The position numbers were made by a program, and so were the translations under genes. Of a stretch of 18,296 bases of DNA, positions 5,790-12,609 are shown piece after piece (positions within the stretch are counted from its first letter, which is position 1; each line of letters begins with the position of its first letter). The notes under the pieces were generated by a model, which worked only from the letters and a program-made list of their open reading frames with translations, ran no database searches and was not told the origin of the DNA. The stretch comes from Chloroflexota bacterium. GTDB lineage: Bacteria; Chloroflexota; Dehalococcoidia; UBA2979. The stretch lies in NCBI GenBank assembly GCA_016875695.1, contig VGPB01000018.1, positions 1 to 18,296 on the forward strand, given 5' to 3'.

Positions 5790-6728
5790 GTGGTGAACGG
5801 TAACGCAGCGGCGCAGAACGGGGCCGGGGGCGTCGGGGAGACCGCGACGTGGACCGTGAAGGCCGGACTGGCGCAGATGCTCAAGGGCGGCGTGATCATG
5901 GACGTGGTCACGGCCGAGCACGCGCGCATCGCCGAGGAGTCCGGAGCGTGCGCGGTGATGGCGCTGGAGCGCGTGCCGAGCGACATCCGCGCCGCCGGGG
6001 GCGTGGCCCGCATGAGCCGGGTGGACCTGATCGAGGAGATCAAGGCCGCGGTGACGATCCCGGTGATGGCGAAGGTGCGCATCGGCCACTTCGTGGAGGC
6101 GCAGATCCTGCAGGCGATCGCGGTGGACTACATCGACGAGTCGGAAGTGCTGACGCCGGCGGACGAGCAGCACCACATCGACAAGCACGCGTTCGCGGTG
6201 CCGTTCGTGTGCGGGTGCCGGGACCTGGGCGAGGCGTTGCGGCGCATCGGCGAGGGTGCCGCGATGATCCGCACGAAGGGCGAGGCGGGCACGGGCGACA
6301 TCGTGGAGGCGGTGCGGCACATGCGCGCGCTGTGGTCGGGCATCCGGCGCGTGGCGAGCGCGCGCGACGACGAGCTGCCGAGCCTGGCCAAGGAGTACGC
6401 GTCGCCACTCGCGCTCGTGCAGGAGGTGCATCGTCTAGGGCGGCTGCCGGTCGTGAATTTCTCGGCGGGCGGGGTGGCGACGCCGGCGGACGCGGCGCTG
6501 ATGATGCAGCTGGGTGCCGACGGCGTGTTCGTCGGATCGGGCATCTTTAAGTCGTCCGAGGACGAGCGCGAGCAGGCGAAGATGGCGAACGCGATCGTGA
6601 AGGCGGTGACGCACTTCGCGGACCCCGTGATGCTCGCGGGGGTGTCGCGCGGGCTGACGGAGACGATGCGGGGTCGCGCGGCGGCCTCGTTGCTGGCAGA
6701 GGAGCTGCTCGCCGGCCGGGGGAATTGA
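5790..6728 (+). CDS. pdxS: Pyridoxal 5'-phosphate synthase, synthase subunit PdxS
   Basis: Forms PLP from ribose 5-phosphate, glyceraldehyde 3-phosphate and ammonia in the DXP-independent vitamin B6 pathway, as a dodecamer with the PdxT glutaminase. The chosen GTG follows GGGAG by six bases; a second GTG three bases on is equally possible. This gives 312 residues with a roughly 18-residue extension before the conserved WTVKAGLAQMLKGGVIMDVV. Key residues are present: Asp38 in VIMDVV, Lys95 in VMAKVRIGHFVEAQ (the ribose 5-phosphate Schiff-base lysine), DESEVLTPAD, CGCRDLGEAL, and about Lys164 in IRTKGEAGTGD. The phosphate site VNFSAGGVATPADAALMMQL then GADGVFVGSGIF is intact. The end overlaps pdxT by four bases (TTGA). 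Confidence 0.97.
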   Translation: MVNGNAAAQNGAGGVGETATWTVKAGLAQMLKGGVIMDVVTAEHARIAEESGACAVMALERVPSDIRAAGGVARMSRVDLIEEIKAAVTIPVMAKVRIGHFVEAQILQAIAVDYIDESEVLTPADEQHHIDKHAFAVPFVCGCRDLGEALRRIGEGAAMIRTKGEAGTGDIVEAVRHMRALWSGIRRVASARDDELPSLAKEYASPLALVQEVHRLGRLPVVNFSAGGVATPADAALMMQLGADGVFVGSGIFKSSEDEREQAKMANAIVKAVTHFADPVMLAGVSRGLTETMRGRAAASLLAEELLAGRGN

Positions 6729-7384
6729 CGAAGGAGCCGACGACTACGCCGCCGACGCACGCGTGCGGCACGCCCGCGCATCCGCCGCGGATCGGCGTGC
6801 TCGCGCTGCAGGGGGACTTCCGCGAGCACATTGACGCACTGCGCGCGATCGGCGCGACGGCGAGCGAAGTGCGCACGGCGGAGCAGCTGGCGGTGGTCGA
6901 CGCGCTGATCCTGCCGGGCGGCGAGAGCACGACGATCGCGCGGCTGCTGCTGGCGTTCGAGCTGATGGAGCCGCTGCGCGCGCGGCTTCGCGCGGGGATG
7001 CCCGCCTGGGGCACGTGCGCGGGCGCGATCCTGTTGGCGCGACGCGTGCCCGGGCTCGATCGCCCGCCGATCGGCGTGCTCGACGTGACCGTCGATCGCA
7101 ACGCGTTCGGCAGGCAGCTCGATTCGTTCGAGGCGGAGCTGGCGGTCGCGGGGATGGCGGGCGGGCCGCTGCGCGCGGTGTTCATCCGCGCGCCGGTGAT
7201 CCGCGAGCCGGGACCGGGCGTGACGGTGCTGGCGCGCCTCGACGACGGGCGGATCGTGGCGTGCCGGGAGGGGCGCGTGCTCGCCACGTCGTTCCATCCC
7301 GAGCTCACGGACGACCGGCGCATGCACGAGGCGTTCGTGGCGCTGGCGCGGGACGCGGTGGCGGCGCGGGGGAGTGCGGCGTGA
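6725..7384 (+). CDS. pdxT: Pyridoxal 5'-phosphate synthase, glutaminase subunit PdxT
   Basis: A class I glutamine amidotransferase that supplies ammonia to PdxS. The triad is visible: Cys98 in WGTCAGAILLA, and His191 and Glu193 in ATSFHPEL. The core begins RIGVLALQGDFREH, and LPGGESTTIARLL is the other family hallmark. The only sensible start is the TTG that overlaps the pdxS stop (TTGA). It adds a roughly 20-residue, Thr/Pro-rich leader before the conserved domain, longer than usual. No ATG or GTG lies between it and the domain. Four-base overlaps at both ends imply translational coupling and fixed stoichiometry with its neighbours. Confidence 0.96.
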   Translation: MTKEPTTTPPTHACGTPAHPPRIGVLALQGDFREHIDALRAIGATASEVRTAEQLAVVDALILPGGESTTIARLLLAFELMEPLRARLRAGMPAWGTCAGAILLARRVPGLDRPPIGVLDVTVDRNAFGRQLDSFEAELAVAGMAGGPLRAVFIRAPVIREPGPGVTVLARLDDGRIVACREGRVLATSFHPELTDDRRMHEAFVALARDAVAARGSAA

Positions 7385-8346
7385 CGCACACGCAGGCGCA
7401 CGCGCCGAGCCCGCTGGACCTCATCGCGCTCGTGTCGTTCGACGGCGAAGTGTACGAGAACCAGGCGCTGACGCGGGACCGGCTGGGGCGGCCGCAGGGG
7501 GCCCCGCACGCGCTGGGCGCGGCGATCCGCGGGTGGCTTGGGCGCGGCCCGCACGTGTGGGTCGACTTCAACGGGCGGCAGGTGATTGGCATCGCGACCG
7601 CGCGCGAGCTAGCGCGGCACGGCGCGTGGGAGGTCGACACGCTGATCGACGCGACGGCGGGTAGCGAGCCGGTGGTGGAGGAGCTGTTGAGGCAGGTGGT
7701 GGAGGCCGCGGCAGCGGACCGCGTGCGCCAGGTGCTGCTGCGCGCGCAGGCGGACGGACCGGCGTGCGTGGCGGCGATGCGCTCGGCGTTCACCGCCGCG
7801 CACGCGGAACGGCTGTGGACGGGCGATGCGGCTGCGTTCCGCGCAGAGGCGGACCGCGACGCGGGCGCCGCGCGCGACGGCGTGCACGTGCGCGTGCTCG
7901 CGGAGCGTGACGCGGTGGCGCTGTTCCAGCTGTTCAATCGCGCGCTCCCGGTGGACGCGCGCGCGGCGCTGGCGATGATGCTGGAGGAGTGGGAGGCGGT
8001 GCAGGAGCGTCGCTGGCTGGGGCGCGGCTCGCGCGAGCTAGTGGCGGAGGTGGGCGGGGAGGTGCGGGCGCTGTTGCGCGCGGCGCCGGGCGGGCAGCTG
8101 TGGCTGCTCGCGGAGCCGGGCGCGGATGCGGCGGCGCGCGCGCTGCTCGCGGCGGTGGTGCCGTTGTTCGCGAGCGCGAAGCGGGTGATGGCGCTGCTGC
8201 CGGACTGCGCGAGCACGCCGGCCGGGGTGTTGCACGCGTACGGGTTGACGCCGGACGCGGATTACGTGTTGCTCGTGCAGCGCACGGCGCGCCCGCTGCC
8301 GCTGCGCGCCGTGCGGCAGCGGAGGGCGGTGCCGACGCGTGGCTAG
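7381..8346 (+). CDS. GNAT-like acetyltransferase-fold protein, function unknown
   Basis: The GTG start overlaps the pdxT stop by four bases (GTGA), giving 321 residues. No exact enzyme is recognised. Secondary-structure rhythm suggests one or two GNAT-like folds: an N-terminal half with EVDTLIDATAGSEPVVEELL and VRQVLLRAQADG, and a C-terminal half with VHVRVLAERDAVALFQLFNR, RELVAEVGGEVRAL and LLAAVVPLFASA. The end resembles the usual GNAT close (GLTPDADYVLLVQRTARPL). The classic acetyl-CoA pyrophosphate loop (Q/RxxGxG/A) is not clear, so binding of acetyl-CoA is uncertain. The downstream ATPase gene overlaps it by eight bases. The tight packing with pdxST suggests co-expression rather than a proven shared pathway. 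Confidence 0.6.
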   Translation: MTHTQAHAPSPLDLIALVSFDGEVYENQALTRDRLGRPQGAPHALGAAIRGWLGRGPHVWVDFNGRQVIGIATARELARHGAWEVDTLIDATAGSEPVVEELLRQVVEAAAADRVRQVLLRAQADGPACVAAMRSAFTAAHAERLWTGDAAAFRAEADRDAGAARDGVHVRVLAERDAVALFQLFNRALPVDARAALAMMLEEWEAVQERRWLGRGSRELVAEVGGEVRALLRAAPGGQLWLLAEPGADAAARALLAAVVPLFASAKRVMALLPDCASTPAGVLHAYGLTPDADYVLLVQRTARPLPLRAVRQRRAVPTRG

Positions 8347-10009
8347 TGGCGATGTGGCTGATCGCAGGGCGCGGCCCAACGCGACCACGCCCGAGGTGCT
8401 GGGCGAGGAGGAGCGCGCCGAGCTGGAGTTGATGCTGGCGCGGCTGCCCGAGCGCGTGGCGACGCCGATCCGCGCGCAGGGCGCGGCCGGGCTGCTGGAG
8501 GTGGTGCTGGACTTGGGGCGGCCGCCGACGGCGCGCTATCGCGGCGGCGGCGAGATCACGCTGAGCGAGGGGGACGTGAGCGAGCAGGACATCGACCACG
8601 TGGTGGCGCAGATCTCGGAGTTCGGGGAGGACAACCGCGCCGGGATTCCGCGGACGCTGCATCGCATCTCGGCGATTCGCAACCGGCGGGGGCGGATCGT
8701 GGGGCTGACGTGTCGTGTCGGGCGCAGCGTGGGCGGCGCGGCGGTGGCGATTCGCGACCTGTTCGAGACGGGTGGCAGCGTGCTGCTGCTGGGTCCGCCC
8801 GGCGTGGGCAAGACGACGATGCTGCGTGAGGCGGCCCGCGTGCTGGCGGGCGAGCTACAGCGGCGCGTGGTGATCGTGGACACGTCGAACGAGATCGGCG
8901 GTGACGGCGACGTGCCGCACCACGGGGTGGGGCGCGCGCGGCGCATGCAGGTGCCGCGGCCGGAGCTGCAGCACCAGGTGATGATCGAGGCGGTGGAGAA
9001 CCACATGCCGGAGGTCATCGTGATCGACGAGATCGGCACGGCGCTGGAGGCGCTAGCGGCGCGCACGATCGCGGAGCGCGGCGTGCAGCTGATCGGCACG
9101 GCGCACGGCAACACGCTCGAGAACCTGATGCAGAATCCGACGCTGTCGGACCTCATCGGCGGCATCGAGTCGGTGACGCTGTCGGACGAGGAGGCGCGGC
9201 GACGCGGCACGCAGAAGACAGTGCTGGAGCGGCGGACGCGGCCGACGTTCGAGTCGCTGGTGGAGATCCAGGCGTTCGATCGCGTGGCGGTGCACGCCGA
9301 CATCGCGAGCACCGTCGACGCGCTGCTGCGCGGCTACAGCGCGGAGGCGGAGCTGCGCGCGATCGGTGAGGGCGGGCTGTTGCTGGGGGTCGAGCGCGTG
9401 CCGCTGGGGATCGGCGCGGAGGAGCCGGTGCCAGCGTGGCGTGGGCCGGAGCGCGGGGAAGCGCGCCCGCGCCCGCGGCGCCTGGAGCCGGCGCCGGGCG
9501 GGCCGGAGCGGCGCATCATGCCGTTCGGCGTCAGCCGGGGGCGGCTCGCGGAGGCGATCGCGGCGACGCGCTCGGGCGCGTCGATCGTGGACGCGATCCA
9601 GGACGCTGAAGCGGTGATGACGCTGCGGCCGCACTACCGCCGGCGCGCGGGGCCGCTGCGCGAGGCAGAGCTGCGCGGCATTCCGATCTACGTGCTGCGC
9701 GCGAACACGGTGAGCCAGATGGAGCAGTCACTGCTGACGATGCGCGGCGTGGCGGGCGAGCAAGACCCGACGACGGCGGCGCTGCGCGAGGCGGAGGAGG
9801 CGGTCGTGGCGGTAGCGTTCTCCGGCGCGGGCGAGGTGGAACTCTCGCCGCAGAGCGGATACATCCGGCGGCTGCAGCACGAGCTGGCGAGCCGCCACGG
9901 CGTGGAGTCGAGCTCGCGCGGGCGGGAGCCGTTCCGGCGGGTGACGGTGTCGCCGGCGCACGCGGGGCACGGGCGGCTGGAGCCGTGGGGTGACGACGTG
10001 CGCACGTGA
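8339..10009 (+). CDS. AAA/SpoIIIAA-like ATPase with C-terminal R3H domain (Ycf45-type)
   Basis: A 556-residue protein of the Ycf45 / stage III sporulation AA-like family. It has an N-terminal region of about 140 residues including the family-typical GEITLSEGDVSEQDIDHVVA. An ATPase domain follows, with Walker A GPPGVGKTT (152-160), Walker B VIVIDEIGT (226-234), and DTSNEIGGDGDVPHHGVGRA. A linker rich in Pro and Arg (about 360-395) leads to a DUF-like region (MPFGVSRGRLAEAIAATRSG), and the R3H nucleic-acid-binding domain at the end has R510-x3-H514 (IRRLQHELASRHGV) and GREPFRRVTV. R3H domains bind single-stranded nucleic acid. The cellular role of this family outside sporulation is not settled. 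The GTG start overlaps the preceding gene by eight bases. Confidence 0.92.
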   Translation: MASGDVADRRARPNATTPEVLGEEERAELELMLARLPERVATPIRAQGAAGLLEVVLDLGRPPTARYRGGGEITLSEGDVSEQDIDHVVAQISEFGEDNRAGIPRTLHRISAIRNRRGRIVGLTCRVGRSVGGAAVAIRDLFETGGSVLLLGPPGVGKTTMLREAARVLAGELQRRVVIVDTSNEIGGDGDVPHHGVGRARRMQVPRPELQHQVMIEAVENHMPEVIVIDEIGTALEALAARTIAERGVQLIGTAHGNTLENLMQNPTLSDLIGGIESVTLSDEEARRRGTQKTVLERRTRPTFESLVEIQAFDRVAVHADIASTVDALLRGYSAEAELRAIGEGGLLLGVERVPLGIGAEEPVPAWRGPERGEARPRPRRLEPAPGGPERRIMPFGVSRGRLAEAIAATRSGASIVDAIQDAEAVMTLRPHYRRRAGPLREAELRGIPIYVLRANTVSQMEQSLLTMRGVAGEQDPTTAALREAEEAVVAVAFSGAGEVELSPQSGYIRRLQHELASRHGVESSSRGREPFRRVTVSPAHAGHGRLEPWGDDVRT

Positions 10010-10110
10010 GGGAGATTACGCGTGTGATCCGTTTGATTGGAAGCGTAACTCAAGCGCGCTCGTAGGCCCGCCTACCGGGCGGCGCTGATAGCATCGCGCA
10101 GGGGTGATGC

Positions 10111-10791
10111 GTGGCAGACGGCAAATTCATCGCGATCGAAGGTACTGACGGGTCTGGCATCACTACCCAAGCGGTGCGGCTGCGTGACTGGATCGACGCA
10201 TCGGGAAGCGAAGTGCTCCTGACCAAGGAGCCCACCACCGGGCCCATCGGGGCTGTGATACGGCAGGCGCTCACACGGCGAATCGACTTCGCATCTGAAG
10301 AAATCATGGCGCTGCTGTTCGCGGCCGACCGCCTGGACCATCTAGCCACAATCATCGAGCCGCTCTTGCGAGACTCGGTTCATGTGATCTCGGATCGGTA
10401 TGTACTTTCCTCTCTCGCGTACCAAACGGAACGACTTCCCGTCGAGTGGATTCGCGAAGTGAACGCTCATGTTCGCAGGCCAGACCTAGTTCTATATCTG
10501 TCGGTACCGCCGCGCATTAACGCGAAGCGGATGGGCAAGAAGCGGTGGGGTCTGGAGCGATACGAGGAAACAGCTACCTTGGAGAAAGTTCGCGATCGTT
10601 TCGGTCGCGCGATTGATCTTCTTCGTTCGGATGGGGTGGAAGTCGCAGAGATTGACGGCACTCTCAAGATCGATGAGGTCCACGCCGAGATAATCCGGGT
10701 CGTCGAGCCGGTGCTGTCGAATGGTGCCAAGCCGCAGCTATCTCTCTTTACTCCACCGAAGGGCTCACCGCGAAGCCGGCGGGGCCGCTAG
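10111..10791 (+). CDS. Thymidylate kinase-like P-loop protein with variant Walker A and C-terminal clamp motif
   Basis: Resembles dTMP kinase (dTMP to dTDP): FIAIEGTDGSGITTQAVRL, TKEPTTGPIGAVIRQAL, a FAADRLDHL segment, the DRY motif in VISDRYVLSSLAYQ (95-97), DLVLYLSVPP, and a basic LID-like stretch (KRMGKKRWGLERYEE). The P-loop reads GTDGSGITT, with Ile17 where the family has an invariant Lys; the codon ATC is two changes from AAG, so a single error does not explain it. At residues 209-213 the tail contains QLSLF, the bacterial sliding-clamp-binding consensus, followed by a Pro/Arg-rich end. At 226 residues it is slightly longer than typical Tmk. The GTG start follows AGGGG by six bases. Codon use is far less GC-rich than in the neighbours, suggesting horizontal acquisition. 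Activity cannot be assumed; I withhold the symbol tmk. Confidence 0.85.
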   Translation: MADGKFIAIEGTDGSGITTQAVRLRDWIDASGSEVLLTKEPTTGPIGAVIRQALTRRIDFASEEIMALLFAADRLDHLATIIEPLLRDSVHVISDRYVLSSLAYQTERLPVEWIREVNAHVRRPDLVLYLSVPPRINAKRMGKKRWGLERYEETATLEKVRDRFGRAIDLLRSDGVEVAEIDGTLKIDEVHAEIIRVVEPVLSNGAKPQLSLFTPPKGSPRSRRGR

Positions 10792-10945
10792 GCCGGAAGC
10801 AGCTCGTAGCTCCCGCGAGACGGCGGGTCCGCCTCCGTTTGACGAGGTGCTGACGAGTCGCCCGGCGGAGCGCGTGCGGGCTCGGCGGCGGCAGGCGGGG
10901 CGCCGAGGATCACGGGGAACGCTTCGGGACGCGAGGACGCGGCGC

Positions 10946-11170
10946 ATGCAGGCGGTGCTGTGCGACATCTGCGAGCAGCCGATTCGCGGTGAGGCGCTGG
11001 AGCTGCACATGATCCGCGGCGAGGCGGTGAGCTTCGACGAGGGGCGGCCGCGTGTGGCGCAGCGCGGTGGTGCGAGCATGCAGTTCCTGTGTGCGGGCTG
11101 CGGCGGGTGGCTGCGCGACGCGATGGGGCACCTGCGCGCAGGGATGCGCGCGGTGGCCCCGGGCGCGTAG
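10946..11170 (+). CDS. Small zinc-ribbon-like protein with two CxxC motifs
   Basis: The ATG is preceded by GAGGA at eight bases, giving 74 residues. CDIC (Cys6, Cys9) and CAGC (Cys49, Cys52) form a plausible four-Cys zinc site separated by 39 residues. It lacks a basic DNA-binding tail. The end GGWLRDAMGHLRAGMRAVAP is an amphipathic helix. No specific family is recognised. The frame is open upstream back to 10721, but that stretch (10792-10945) looks non-coding: no further motif, and overlap with the kinase gene in another frame. It is convergent with the thiolase, with a shared hairpin between them. Confidence 0.65.
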   Translation: MQAVLCDICEQPIRGEALELHMIRGEAVSFDEGRPRVAQRGGASMQFLCAGCGGWLRDAMGHLRAGMRAVAPGA

Positions 11171-11216
11171 CGCGGGCTCGCTCGGCGGGTGGCCGCCCGG
11201 CCGGGGCGGCAACGCA

Positions 11217-11245
11217 ACGGCCGCAGCGGGGTGCGCTGCGGCCGT
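11217..11245. terminator. Bidirectional hairpin between the convergent zinc-ribbon and thiolase genes
   Basis: ACGGCCGCAGCG and CGCTGCGGCCGT form a perfect 12-bp stem around a GGGTG loop. It lies 47 bases past one stop and 23 bases past the other. No T-run follows, so it may terminate by stem strength or with Rho, or block convergent readthrough. Confidence 0.6.
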
Positions 11246-11267
11246 GGTTCGCGGATTGCGGAGGCTG

Positions 11268-12443
11268 CTACTCGATGCGCTCGAAGACGGCGGCGATGCC
11301 CTGGCCGCCGCCGATGCACAGCGAGACGACGCCGTAGCGGCCGCCGATGCGCTCGAGCTCGTGCATGGCCTTGACGGTGAGGATCGCGCCGCTGGCGCCG
11401 ACGGGGTGGCCGAGCGCGATCGCGCCGCCGTTGGGGTTCGTCTTCTCGGACGGCAGGCCGAGCACGGCGGAGCAGGCCGCGGCGACGGCGGCGAACGCTT
11501 CGTTGAGCTCGAAGGTGTCGATGTCGCCGACGGTGAGGCCGGCCTTGGCGAGCGCCTTCTCGATGGCGGGGATGGGGCCCTCGCCCATCGTGGCGGGGTC
11601 GACGCCGGCTTCGGCGCGGGCGACGAGGCGCATGCGCGGCTTGATGCCGAGCTCGCGCGCTTTGGCGGCGGTGGTGACGACGAGCGCCGCGGCGCCGTCG
11701 TTGATGCCGGAGGCGTTGCCGGCGGTGACGTTGCCGTCCGCCTTGAAGGCGGGGCGCAGCTTGCCGAGGATGTCCATGCTCGACGCGCGGGGGTGCTCGT
11801 CGGTGTCGAAGACGATGGACTTGCGGTTCTGGCGCACGTCGAGCGAGAGGATCTGGTCCTTGAAGTAGCCGGCCTCGATGGCGGCGAGCGCGCGTTCCTG
11901 GGAGCGGAGCGCGTACTGGTCCTGCACGTCGCGCGAGACTTCGTACTTCTGGGCGAGGTTCTCGGCGGTGATGCCCATGTGGATCTTGAGGTAGGGGTCC
12001 GTGATCAGGTGCAGCGTGCCGTCCTCGAGCTCGGCGTGGCCGAGGCGGTAGCCGAAGCGCGCCTTGCGGAGCAGGAAGGGCATCATGCTCATGTTCTCGG
12101 CGCCGCCGGCGACGATGACCTCGGCGTCGCCGGTCTGCAGCCAGCGGGCGGCGGTGTGGATCGCCTCGAGCCCAGAGCCGCAGATGCGGTTGACGGTGTA
12201 GGCGGGCGTGCCCTGCGGCAGGCCGGCCTTCAGCGTGGCGACGCGGGCGATGTAGCCGTCCTCGGCGACCTGGCCGACGTTGCCGAGCACGACCTGGTCG
12301 ACCTGCTCCGGGGCCAGGCCGGCGCGCGCGACGGCTTCCTTGATGACCGCGGCGGCGAGGTCGGAGGCGGGGGTCTCGCTCAGCGACCCGCCGAGCGTAC
12401 CGATGGCGGTGCGCACGCCGCTGAGGATGACGATGTCTTCCAT
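11268..12443 (-). CDS. Acetyl-CoA acetyltransferase (thiolase family)
   Basis: Thiolase II-type enzyme, condensing two acetyl-CoA to acetoacetyl-CoA or cleaving 3-ketoacyl-CoA. The 391 residues match the family length. The catalytic set is complete: Cys88 in NRICGSGLEAI, His346 in GGAIALGHPVGASG, and Cys376 in CIGGGQGIAAVFE. Other hallmarks are ILSGVRTAIGTLGGSL, GGAENMSMMPFLL, MGITAENLAQKYEVSRDVQD and ELNEAFAAV. Direction and chain-length preference cannot be read from sequence; MGITAE and overall form favour acetoacetyl-CoA thiolases over FadA. GGAGG lies nine bases before the ATG. It stands alone, divergent from thrB. An inverted repeat in its leader may be an operator. Confidence 0.96.
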   Translation of the reverse strand: MEDIVILSGVRTAIGTLGGSLSETPASDLAAAVIKEAVARAGLAPEQVDQVVLGNVGQVAEDGYIARVATLKAGLPQGTPAYTVNRICGSGLEAIHTAARWLQTGDAEVIVAGGAENMSMMPFLLRKARFGYRLGHAELEDGTLHLITDPYLKIHMGITAENLAQKYEVSRDVQDQYALRSQERALAAIEAGYFKDQILSLDVRQNRKSIVFDTDEHPRASSMDILGKLRPAFKADGNVTAGNASGINDGAAALVVTTAAKARELGIKPRMRLVARAEAGVDPATMGEGPIPAIEKALAKAGLTVGDIDTFELNEAFAAVAAACSAVLGLPSEKTNPNGGAIALGHPVGASGAILTVKAMHELERIGGRYGVVSLCIGGGQGIAAVFERIE

Positions 12444-12485
12444 GGTGCGAGGCCTCCTTCCCGGTTGCGTGCCGACAGCGGCCTT

Positions 12486-12515
12486 GCGCGCAGGAAGCGC
12501 GCCTAGCCTGCGCGC
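12486..12515 (-). promoter_or_regulatory. Inverted repeat in the thiolase leader (candidate operator)
   Basis: GCGCGCAGG (12486-12494) and CCTGCGCGC (12507-12515) are exact 9-bp inverted arms 12 bases apart. They lie between a possible minus-strand -10 (TACACT at 12534-12529) and the thiolase start. The size and placement suit a repressor dimer site, or a leader hairpin. No particular regulator is identified. Confidence 0.35.
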
Positions 12516-12528
12516 AGAGTGAGGGAAC

Positions 12529-12534
12529 AGTGTA
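12529..12534 (-). promoter_or_regulatory. Candidate -10 element for the thiolase gene
   Basis: TACACT on the minus strand, the same hexamer proposed for thrB on the other strand. Transcription would begin near 12522, giving a leader of about 79 bases. No good -35 is seen. Confidence 0.25.
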
Positions 12535-12571
12535 CGCGCACGCAAGCGGGCACGGGGCGGCGCCCGATTCG

Positions 12572-12600
12572 TTGCCCGCCTGCAGGGGCGCTCATACACT
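12572..12600 (+). promoter_or_regulatory. Candidate thrB promoter giving a nearly leaderless transcript
   Basis: TTGCCC (12572-12577) and TACACT (12595-12600) are separated by 17 bases and each matches consensus at four of six positions. The expected start near 12607 is three bases before the thrB ATG. No Shine-Dalgarno is visible upstream of that ATG (TACAGTAGCCATG). Confidence 0.45.
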
Positions 12601-12609
12601 ACAGTAGCC

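Noticed and set aside
10016..10048. TTACGC...GCGTAA inverted repeat upstream of the kinase gene as an operator
   Set aside because: Only 6 bp per arm with a 21-base spacer; too weak to support without comparison to relatives.
10721..10945. A longer N-terminus for the small two-CxxC protein
   Set aside because: It would overlap the kinase gene in another frame and is Arg-rich without motifs; the ATG at 10946 has its own ribosome-binding site.
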